Of a stretch of DNA of 64,000 nt, positions 54,807 through 62,146 are shown piece after piece. The stretch is from positions 496,001 to 560,000 of the forward strand of contig CAWIVJ010000005.1 of assembly GCA_963839525.1 (NCBI GenBank). The letters are read 5' to 3'. Below the pieces are notes generated by a model that was not told where the DNA came from, did no database searches, and was given only the letters and a program-made list of their open reading frames with translations. Made by a program: the position numbers and the translations under genes. Numbering within the stretch: the first letter of the stretch is position 1; each line of letters starts with the position of its first letter. Origin of the DNA: CAWIVJ01 sp963839525 (GTDB lineage: Bacteria; Cyanobacteriota; Vampirovibrionia; Gastranaerophilales; Gastranaerophilaceae).

Positions 54807-55865
54807 ATGCTCAAAGGATTTAAATCAAATATAAGAACGATTCAATGGACAAATAATATCTCAAGAATGGTAGATCAAACCGTTGTCCCTTATGAATTCA
54901 AATATGTTGACATAAAAACAGGTCAACAAATGCACGATGCAATTCAAACGATGGTAGTGCGCGGGGCGCCTGCAATCGGAATTGCAGGCGCCCATGGAGT
55001 AGCTCTTTATGCTTTAGAATTAGAAAAAGAAAATTTATCAAAAGAAGAATTTGTTTCAAGATTAATTGAAAAATCAAATTATCTTGTAAGTTCGCGTCCA
55101 ACAGCGGTTAATTTACACTGGGCTATTGATAAACAAATTGAAATCGCAAAAAATCCCAAATTTGATATAAAAAAAATTGTTAAAGAATTAATTAAAAACG
55201 GAATTAAGCTTGAAAACGAAGATATTAAAATTAATAAAAAAATAGGTAATTTTGGTGCAGAGGCTGTACCAAAAGGTGCAACGATTTTAACCCACTGTAA
55301 TGCAGGTGCACTTGCAACCGTCGGGTACGGAACCGCACTAGGAGTTGTCCGTTCTGCTTATGCAAAAGATAATACAGTTCAGGTTTTTGCTGATGAAACC
55401 CGCCCAAGGCAACAAGGAGCAAGAATTACAACACTTGAACTTGTTATGGACAAAATTCCGGTAACTCTAATTACTGACGGAATGTGTTCATATTTTATGA
55501 ATAAAGGAATGATTGATCTGGTTGTAGTCGGTGCTGACAGAATTGCTTCAAACGGTGATACCGCAAATAAAATAGGAACTTATACTGTTGCAATTGCAGC
55601 AAAGTACCATAATATTCCGTTTTATGTTGCAGCACCTTTATCTACAATTGATACAAACATAAAAATGGGAGCTGAAATACCTATCGAAGAACGTTCTCAC
55701 GAAGAAGTAACTCATATAAATGGGAAAAGCATTTGTGCAGAAGGAGTAAAGGTCATTAACCCTGGGTTCGATATAACTCCTCATGAATTAATAACAGGGA
55801 TCATTACCGAAGTTGGAATTTTAAAATCCGATTTTAAAAATTCAATAAAAAAAGCTTTTCAATGA
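54807..55865 (+). CDS. mtnA: Methylthioribose-1-phosphate isomerase
   Basis: MtnA converts 5-methylthioribose 1-phosphate to methylthioribulose 1-phosphate in methionine salvage. The 352-aa protein has MVVRGAPAIGIAGAHGVAL, the catalytic Cys in THCNAGALATVGYGTALGV, DETRPRQQGARITTLEL and the catalytic Asp in VVVGADRIASNGDTANKIGT. It is distinguished from eIF2B-like paralogues by these active-site residues. The later enzymes of the salvage pathway are not in the window. Confidence 0.95.
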   Translation: MLKGFKSNIRTIQWTNNISRMVDQTVVPYEFKYVDIKTGQQMHDAIQTMVVRGAPAIGIAGAHGVALYALELEKENLSKEEFVSRLIEKSNYLVSSRPTAVNLHWAIDKQIEIAKNPKFDIKKIVKELIKNGIKLENEDIKINKKIGNFGAEAVPKGATILTHCNAGALATVGYGTALGVVRSAYAKDNTVQVFADETRPRQQGARITTLELVMDKIPVTLITDGMCSYFMNKGMIDLVVVGADRIASNGDTANKIGTYTVAIAAKYHNIPFYVAAPLSTIDTNIKMGAEIPIEERSHEEVTHINGKSICAEGVKVINPGFDITPHELITGIITEVGILKSDFKNSIKKAFQ

Positions 55866-56037
55866 TAAATTATAATAATTTTTTATATCGGGTAAAAAAT
55901 CAAACTATAGGGGACAGCTTTCTGCATCTTTTTTGAATATGTAATAATTTTTGATGTTGAGTTAAAAACCCAACCTACTACCCACCTTTCAATTATGTTA
56001 TCAGGCGAAATGCGTTTATCCCTGCCTGACCTACCTT

Positions 56038-56068
56038 TTTCTGTTCACTGTTTACCGTTTAATGTTAA
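56038..56068. repeat. Heptamer-like repeat upstream of relA
   Basis: CTGTTCACTGTTTACCGTTT and AATGTTAA are the same degenerate units as at 8381-8431. They lie in the non-coding leader of the relA gene. Confidence 0.55.
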
Positions 56069-56114
56069 CTTATTCCTCTTTCCTTTTTCTCTTTCACCTG
56101 TTATAATTATAAAC

Positions 56115-58337
56115 ATGGCAGAAGAACCTATTTTTTCCGAAATTAAAAAAGAATTAGTTAATCAAACCCGTTCTAATGAAGAGATTGACAGAATTGAGCA
56201 GGCTTATTTGTTTGCCAAAAAATTACATGACGGGCAGTATCGAGTTTCAGAAGAGCCTTACATTGTACACCCTGTTGAAGTTGCAAAAATTTTAATTGAT
56301 TTAAAAGCTGATACAAATACGATTGTTGCAGCATTTTTGCACGATATTTTAGAAGATACTGAAACAAAGCCGGAAGAAATTGAAGAAAAGTTTTCGACCG
56401 ATGTTCTAAACCTTGTTCAAGGTGTTACAAAATTAGGAAAGATAAAGTTTAAGTCAACAGAAGAGCGTCAAGCTGAAAATTTTCGGCGAATGTTTATTGC
56501 TATGGCAAAAGACATAAGAATAATTTTTTTGAAACTTGCTGACAGGCTTCATAATATGCGGACTTTGAATTTTATGTCAGCAAATAAACAACAAAAGATA
56601 GCACAGGAAACTTTGGATATTTTTGCCCCGCTTGCAAATCGCTTGGGGATTGGAAAAATAAAAGCTGAACTTGAAGATTTATCATTAAGGTACTTGCATC
56701 CTGATAAATACTATGAAATTGCACAATTAGTTTCTCAAAAAAAGACAGAGAGAGAATTAACAGTTAAATTATTGATTGAAAAAATTTCACAAGATGTTAA
56801 AAGAAGCGGAATAAATGCTCAAATAACAGGCAGAGCAAAACATTATTATAGCATTTATAATAAAATGGAACGTTTAAATATTGCATTTCATGATTTATAC
56901 GACATTACGGCAGTAAGAGTAATTGTCGATACCGAGAAAGAATGTTATGAAGTTCTTGGGTTGATACATTCACAATTTAAACCTATTCCCGGACGTTTTA
57001 AAGATTACATTGCAATGCCAAAAGGCAATATGTACCAATCTTTGCATACTTCCGTTATCGGACCCCGTTCAAAACCTCTGGAAGTTCAAATAAGAACATG
57101 GGAGATGCATGAAATAGCAGAATACGGGATTGCAGCTCATTGGCGTTATAAGGAAAAAGGATCCCAAAAAGTCAGTAAAAATTCTGATGTCCAATTCTCC
57201 TGGATGAGAAAACTGGTGGAGTATGACCAAGACTTAACCAATGCAAAAGAATATGTTGATAGTGTTAAATTAGATCTTTTTTCTGATCAGGTTTTTGTGT
57301 TCACTCCTAACGGTGATGTTTTTGACCTTCCGGTAAAAGCAACGCCTGTTGATTTTGCTTACCGTATTCACACAGATGTTGGTCACAAAACTATCGGGGC
57401 TTTAATAAACGGAAGGATTACGCAGCTTGATACAAAGTTAAAAAACGGAGATATCGTTGAAATTTTAACTTCAAAACAATCAGCACCGAGGTTAGATTGG
57501 CTTAATTTTGTTGTAACAAAACAAGCATCTTCCAAAATCAAACAGTGGTTTAAGAAAAATAACCGCGAAGATCATATGAATTTGGGTAAAGCAAATCTTG
57601 AACAAGAATTAACTAAGGCTGTTTTTGATGAATATTTAAAAAGCGGGGAATTCGAAAAAATCGCAAGACAAATGAATTATAAATCTTATGAAGATCTTTT
57701 TGCAGGATTGGGTTATGGAGAGACAACTTTAAACAAAGTTATTAATAAACTTAAAAAAGCTCAAACAAAACCTGTTGAAGTTTCATTTGGTCAAGAACGC
57801 TATAGAAGAAAATCGAATAAAGACATAGTGGGGCTTGAAGGGCTTCTTTATTCCCTTGCAAAATGCTGTTCCCCGATACCCGGTGAACCTATTGTAGGTG
57901 TAGTAACACGTTCAAAAGGAGTCTCTGTTCACAGAGTAGATTGTAATTCGCTAGAAAATATCCCTGCTGAGAGATTTATGGATATTCGTTGGGCAGAAGA
58001 TAAAGTCAACAGAACTTACTCAACAGCTATCAGAATAGAAGCAAGTGATAAAATAGGACTTTTAAAAGATATTATTTCGGCAGTATCTGATAATAATACA
58101 AATATTCTTTTTGCTAATGTTAAATCAAATAATAATAAAAAAATCGGAATTATTGAACTTGGATTGGAATTAGATAACATTAATACTTTAAAGAAAGTTA
58201 TCAATACTATACAATCGTTACCTGAAGTTTACAGTGTAAAAAGAGTTCAGACACCCGGTGGGCAATCGTCTCATGGAAAAAGAGATAAGCAAAAAACAAA
58301 AAGTGAACGATCAACAGTAAATAGTAAAAGAAAGTGA
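56115..58337 (+). CDS. relA/spoT: Bifunctional (p)ppGpp synthetase/hydrolase
   Basis: This enzyme makes and degrades (p)ppGpp in the stringent response. From ATG 56115 (MAEEPIFSEIKK, about 740 aa) the order is HD hydrolase domain (FLHDILEDT, His76, Asp77), synthetase domain with YDITAVRVIVDT and RFKDYIAMPKGNMYQSLHT, TGS domain (VFVFTPNGDVFDLP), then a helical linker, a zinc-finger region with CCSPIPG, and a C-terminal ACT domain (IRIEASDKIGLLKDI). The RFKD (RxKD) motif is the bifunctional form, not the synthetase-only ExDD. The frame is open 40 codons upstream but only through repeats. The last residues (STVNSKRK) come from a heptamer repeat tract. No ribosome binding site; TATAAT is 7 nt upstream. 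Confidence 0.95.
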   Translation: MAEEPIFSEIKKELVNQTRSNEEIDRIEQAYLFAKKLHDGQYRVSEEPYIVHPVEVAKILIDLKADTNTIVAAFLHDILEDTETKPEEIEEKFSTDVLNLVQGVTKLGKIKFKSTEERQAENFRRMFIAMAKDIRIIFLKLADRLHNMRTLNFMSANKQQKIAQETLDIFAPLANRLGIGKIKAELEDLSLRYLHPDKYYEIAQLVSQKKTERELTVKLLIEKISQDVKRSGINAQITGRAKHYYSIYNKMERLNIAFHDLYDITAVRVIVDTEKECYEVLGLIHSQFKPIPGRFKDYIAMPKGNMYQSLHTSVIGPRSKPLEVQIRTWEMHEIAEYGIAAHWRYKEKGSQKVSKNSDVQFSWMRKLVEYDQDLTNAKEYVDSVKLDLFSDQVFVFTPNGDVFDLPVKATPVDFAYRIHTDVGHKTIGALINGRITQLDTKLKNGDIVEILTSKQSAPRLDWLNFVVTKQASSKIKQWFKKNNREDHMNLGKANLEQELTKAVFDEYLKSGEFEKIARQMNYKSYEDLFAGLGYGETTLNKVINKLKKAQTKPVEVSFGQERYRRKSNKDIVGLEGLLYSLAKCCSPIPGEPIVGVVTRSKGVSVHRVDCNSLENIPAERFMDIRWAEDKVNRTYSTAIRIEASDKIGLLKDIISAVSDNNTNILFANVKSNNNKKIGIIELGLELDNINTLKKVINTIQSLPEVYSVKRVQTPGGQSSHGKRDKQKTKSERSTVNSKRK
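58299..58333. repeat. Heptamer-like repeat encoding the RelA C-terminus
   Basis: AGTGAACGATCAACAGTAAA and TAGTAAAAG match the unit found at murF and acpS. It is read in frame as SERSTVNSKRK. Confidence 0.55.
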
Positions 58338-58457
58338 AAAATATGTTAAACTTGTTTTTCATTTCTCAGGCATGGTTTCATGCTTTAATTTCAAATTTAT
58401 ATACAAAAAAAAATTATTATTTAAACCAATTGTAAATTTTTATTACAATTTTAATTC

Positions 58458-58499
58458 ATGCATGTAACAAAAAAGCATGCCTTGGATTATCATGCATGG
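58458..58499. repeat. CATGCATG-flanked palindromic block
   Basis: CATGCATG at 58458 recurs at the right end (ATCATGCATGG) around AAAAAGCATGCCTTGG. AAAAGCATGCCTT is shared with the terminator-like hairpin at 13975-14000. Confidence 0.4.
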
Positions 58500-58539
58500 T
58501 ACAACTATCCCCAAATCTCCTCCCAAGATTATGAAGTAC

Positions 58540-58566
58540 TAGCTGCTTAATGCAGCTATTTTTTTT
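58540..58566 (+). terminator. relA terminator
   Basis: TAGCTGC (58540-58546), loop TTAAT, GCAGCTA (58552-58558), followed by eight T residues. It lies about 200 bp after the relA stop, and can serve only that transcript. Confidence 0.85.
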
Positions 58567-58601
58567 GCATAATTTTTTTGATAACATAGAATGAAATTTT
58601 A

Positions 58602-59522
58602 TTAAGCTTTTAAATAAGTTTCAATATTTAATATTTTTGTTTGTGTTGAAAACTCTGCTTTTGCACCGTATGGAAGGGTAATTTTTTCTTTTGCATGAGT
58701 TATTTTAAATCCGCTTAAAATTGGTTTTTTAATTTTTTCTCCAATCTCAAAAAATAATTCATTAAAATATTGTTTGTTTTTAAAGCCTAAAAAATCACCT
58801 AAAATAATTCCTTGTATATTTTTACGAAATTTTTCAATATTTAAAAGCTGCGTCATCATTTTATCAATTTTATAAATTTCTTCATTCAAATCTTCTGCGA
58901 AAAAGATAAATTTTTCATCCGGTATAAAATCTAATCCGCACATTGAAACAATTGTGGCAAGATTTCCACCCCAAAGCAGACCTTCTGCTTTACCTGAAAA
59001 ATATACTTTTGTTTTTTTATTATCAGGTAATATTTCTAAATTACTTGTATTTTCAAGTGTTTTAAAAAAAGATTTTTCCACAATTTTAGAAACATTTTCA
59101 ATCCCAAAATCGCTTTGTGCCATAGGAGAATAAAAAGTTATAAGTCCGGTTTTTTGGTAAATCATTGCTTGGATTGCACTTACGTCAGAATAGCCTGCAA
59201 AAATTTTTGGATTATTTTTAATTGTTTCAAAATTAATTTTATCTAATAATCTTATTGCTCCATAGCCGCCTCTTGCACATAAAATGGCATTAATATCAGG
59301 AGTTTTAAAAAATTTATGAAGTTCTTGAACTTTTTTTTCATCAAATCCTGCAAGATACCTGTTTTTATCAAAAATATTTTCGGATAAAATAACTTTATAT
59401 CCTTTATTTTCAAAATAGGTTTTTGCTCTGATTATATTTTCTTTGCTTTCAATAACTCCTGAAAGAGCTAAAATTCCTATGGTATCGCCTTTATTTAATT
59501 TTCGGGGTTTAATTAAGTTCAT
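58602..59522 (-). CDS. ldcA: LD-carboxypeptidase (S66 family)
   Basis: The enzyme removes the terminal D-alanine from murein tetrapeptides during cell-wall recycling. The 306-aa protein has LDC motifs: GDTIGILALSGVIE near the start, INAILCARGGYGAIRLL, the nucleophile Ser in FAGYSDVSAIQ, LLWGGNLATIVS, the Glu region FFAEDLNEEIYKID and the His in FKITHAKEKITLPYG. The related self-immunity protein MccF shares this fold, but nothing suggests a microcin here. It is divergent from dnaX with a 65-bp gap. Confidence 0.92.
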   Translation of the reverse strand: MNLIKPRKLNKGDTIGILALSGVIESKENIIRAKTYFENKGYKVILSENIFDKNRYLAGFDEKKVQELHKFFKTPDINAILCARGGYGAIRLLDKINFETIKNNPKIFAGYSDVSAIQAMIYQKTGLITFYSPMAQSDFGIENVSKIVEKSFFKTLENTSNLEILPDNKKTKVYFSGKAEGLLWGGNLATIVSMCGLDFIPDEKFIFFAEDLNEEIYKIDKMMTQLLNIEKFRKNIQGIILGDFLGFKNKQYFNELFFEIGEKIKKPILSGFKITHAKEKITLPYGAKAEFSTQTKILNIETYLKA

Positions 59523-59587
59523 AAATCTACCTATTTAGCTTGGATTAAGATATAATAATTTTAATAGTAAAATTATTAAAAGGCAAT

Positions 59588-61408
59588 ATGAGCGAAAAAT
59601 ATATTCCGTTATACAGAAAATACAGACCAAAAAATCTTCAGGAAGTTGTTGGGCAAGAACATATAAAAAAAGCACTTGCGAATGCAATTAGTTTGAACAA
59701 AATTTCTCATGCCTACCTTTTTACAGGTCCCAGAGGAACAGGAAAAACTTCTGTTGCCAGAATTTTAGCAAAATCTTTAAATTGTAAAGACGGACCTACA
59801 CTTACTCCTTGTGAAACTTGCTCGAGTTGTACGGACATCAAGAACTCAACTCCGATGGATGTAATTGAAATTGATGCAGCAAGTAACAGAAAAGTTGAAG
59901 ATGCTCAAAATATTTTAGAAAAAATCCAATATATTCCTGTTAACGGAAAATATAAGATTTACATAATTGATGAAGTACATATGTTAACAAACCATGCATT
60001 TAATGCTCTTTTAAAGACGCTGGAAGAGCCGCCTGAGAATGTTATTTTTATTTTAGCAACAACAGAACCCCAAAAAGTTTTAGAAACAATTACGAGCCGC
60101 TGTCAGAGGTTTGATTTTAGAAGAATAACAACAGATGATATCATAAGTCATCTTAAAAATATTGCAAAACTTGAAAAAATAAAAATTGATGATGATGCGT
60201 TATTTACAATTGCAAAAAATTCCGCCGGCGGGATGAGAGATTCGCTTGCACTTTTAGATCAAATAAGTATTATGGGGAATTCCAAAACAATTACATCGGA
60301 AGATATAAATAAACTTTTAGGCAGAATTTCTTTTGATGTTTTAAATAATCTTACCGAGAATATTATCCATGCAAAACCGCAAGATACAATTGAAATATTA
60401 GAAAAAATTTATACTTCAGGTAACGAACCTTCTCAAATTTTAATTAATTTACTGGGATATTTAAAAAATCTTTTAATAGTAAAGAATTGTCAGGGTGATG
60501 AACTTTTACTTAAACTGACTCAATTAAGTATTTCTCAAATTCAGACTTTAAAAACCCAGTCAGAAAGTATTGAAACCCATCAAATAACTTTTTTAATAGA
60601 AAAGACAGTTTATTATATAAAAGAATTGAAAACAACAACAAACCAGCATCTTTGGCTTGAAGTTGCGATAATTGATCTGGCAAACTTGGCTCAAAATACT
60701 TCTCTGTTAGAACTTCAGGAAAGGATTTTAAAACTGGAAGGTGGCACTCAACAAGCACCTGTTCAAACTTATATTGCTAAACCGGCATCTGTTATAAAAA
60801 AGGAAATAGAAGAGGTGCAAATATGCAAAGATGCAAATACGCAAAACGAAACCAACCTTTCAGCTCTCCAACCTTCTAATCATTCTTTTACTCCTCCCCA
60901 AGATAATCTTATGCAGGAAGCAGGGACTTCTTACGGTAAAGAGCAAGAAAAAGATACAGAAAGCCAAAACATTTACACCCTTTGGTTTGAGTTACTGCAA
61001 AATATTTCAAGCACTCCTACAGTATCGCTTTTAAATCAGCATGCAAAACCTCTTGAAATTTCTGAAGAAAAAGTTGTAATAGGCTGCAAAGAGAATTTCC
61101 TAAAGTTATTAAGCAACGACAATAAAAAAAGCGCAATAGAAGAAGGGATTAAACAGCTGTTTAATAAAAATGTAAATCTGGTTATTAAAGCTGCTTCTTC
61201 TGAAGAGCTCTCAAAAATTGAAAAAAAAAATCCAATAATTGAAAAAACGGTTGAAAAAAAAGTTAAAGAAATAGAAGAAACAGAAGAATTTGATGAAGAA
61301 GAAGATTTTATAGAACATGAACTTGCTAAAAAGAAGGATGAGAAATTTATTCCTTCAGATCAAGCTTCAATGGTAATGAGTTTGTTTGACGGAAAATATA
61401 TTGATTAA
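59588..61408 (+). CDS. dnaX: DNA polymerase III subunits gamma and tau
   Basis: DnaX is the clamp-loader ATPase. The 606-aa protein has YRPKNLQEVVGQEHIKKAL, Walker A GPRGTGKTSVARILAKSLNC, the four-cysteine zinc module (C..CETCSSC), Walker B IYIIDEVHML and the SRC sensor region ETITSRCQRFDF. The C-terminal half is helical and ends in a Glu-rich stretch (KEIEETEEFDEEEDFIEHE). AAAAGGCAAT precedes the ATG. I see no A-rich programmed frameshift site of the E. coli type with confidence. It is divergent from ldcA. Confidence 0.96.
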   Translation: MSEKYIPLYRKYRPKNLQEVVGQEHIKKALANAISLNKISHAYLFTGPRGTGKTSVARILAKSLNCKDGPTLTPCETCSSCTDIKNSTPMDVIEIDAASNRKVEDAQNILEKIQYIPVNGKYKIYIIDEVHMLTNHAFNALLKTLEEPPENVIFILATTEPQKVLETITSRCQRFDFRRITTDDIISHLKNIAKLEKIKIDDDALFTIAKNSAGGMRDSLALLDQISIMGNSKTITSEDINKLLGRISFDVLNNLTENIIHAKPQDTIEILEKIYTSGNEPSQILINLLGYLKNLLIVKNCQGDELLLKLTQLSISQIQTLKTQSESIETHQITFLIEKTVYYIKELKTTTNQHLWLEVAIIDLANLAQNTSLLELQERILKLEGGTQQAPVQTYIAKPASVIKKEIEEVQICKDANTQNETNLSALQPSNHSFTPPQDNLMQEAGTSYGKEQEKDTESQNIYTLWFELLQNISSTPTVSLLNQHAKPLEISEEKVVIGCKENFLKLLSNDNKKSAIEEGIKQLFNKNVNLVIKAASSEELSKIEKKNPIIEKTVEKKVKEIEETEEFDEEEDFIEHELAKKKDEKFIPSDQASMVMSLFDGKYID

Positions 61409-61452
61409 AGTTAGGCATTGTTAACAAAGGCTATTTTATTAGTAACCGTAGG

Positions 61453-61468
61453 GTGCAGTTTTCTGCAC
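61453..61468. repeat. GTGCAG/CTGCAC hairpin, family member
   Basis: GTGCAG, TTTT, CTGCAC, then CTTTATA. It is essentially identical to 48124-48139. It lies just after dnaX and could terminate it, though the T-run is short. Confidence 0.6.
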
Positions 61469-61493
61469 CTTTATAGTTTTTAAAATTTAAAAA

Positions 61494-61527
61494 GGTGGAG
61501 TAAATTCCACCCTTGCTTATTTTTTTA
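61494..61527. terminator. Bidirectional terminator between dnaX and the glycine-zipper gene
   Basis: GGTGGA (61494-61499) and TCCACC (61506-61511) pair around GTAAAT. T-rich sequence follows on both strands, and the two flanking genes converge on it. Confidence 0.7.
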
Positions 61528-61637
61528 TATTTTTAAGATTTTTTAATGCATATTCACAATATAAGACCATTGCACGTCTAGTTTTATGAATGATATGGCA
61601 AAAGTGACAAGGGAAAAATTTTCAAATAACAATACAA

Positions 61638-61955
61638 TTATTTATCTTTGCCTTCAATTTTATTTCCAATAGCCGCTCCTGCAGCAGTTGTACCAGCCAA
61701 ACCCGCATAATATGCAGCTAAAAATGGAATCGCAGTCCCTGCCGTTGCCGCAACAAGTACGACTCCGACCACACCACCTATAATAGCACCGACAACTCCA
61801 CCTTTAATTGCTCCATCGGTGCCTTTAAACGAAATGGTATTTCCCTTCGTAAAACTATCAGTCATTAATCCTTTGCCTAAGCTTGTGTTGAAGTTTAGTC
61901 CTTTTTTAAGTTCTTGTTTTGGCCCATTTTGTGATTGAATAGCCGTAACTCTCAT
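61638..61955 (-). CDS. Glycine-zipper membrane protein with ISFKG motif
   Basis: The start is ATG 61955 (MRVTAIQSQNGPKQELKKG, 105 aa), with AAAGGAG about 5 nt upstream; the longer frame includes that site. Residues 1-40 are polar, ISFKG is at 41-45, and 49-98 is a glycine-zipper hydrophobic region (GAIKGGVVGAIIGGVVGVVL, then AAYYAGLAGTTAAGAAIGNK), probably two membrane helices. There is no cleavable signal. ISFKG resembles ISFAG in the J-domain protein. It is divergent from the large membrane protein at 62147, with a TATAAT -10 box at about 61987. Function unknown; glycine zippers occur in pore-forming and surface-attached proteins. Confidence 0.7.
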   Translation of the reverse strand: MRVTAIQSQNGPKQELKKGLNFNTSLGKGLMTDSFTKGNTISFKGTDGAIKGGVVGAIIGGVVGVVLVAATAGTAIPFLAAYYAGLAGTTAAGAAIGNKIEGKDK

Positions 61956-62146
61956 CTTTGCTCCTTTCTTATTTTTTAACACTAAATTATAATAAATTTT
62001 TAATATTATATTTTAAATCATCTAAAAATACTATTTCAAGCAGAGAAGAATTTACAATAGTTAATAATTTGTAATAAAAAAGAAAAATAGGCAATTTTTT
62101 TTCTTTTTGGTTTTATAATACTTAAAACCTAGGAGTGTAGTTTTAA

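Noticed and set aside
55995..56114. 40-codon N-terminal extension of relA/spoT
   Set aside because: It runs through heptamer repeats and a -10 box and has no family similarity; ATG 56115 fits the HD-domain start.
59588..61408. E. coli-type frameshift for the gamma subunit in dnaX
   Set aside because: A-rich runs are common in this AT-rich gene and none is followed by a convincing stop in the -1 frame plus hairpin at the right place.
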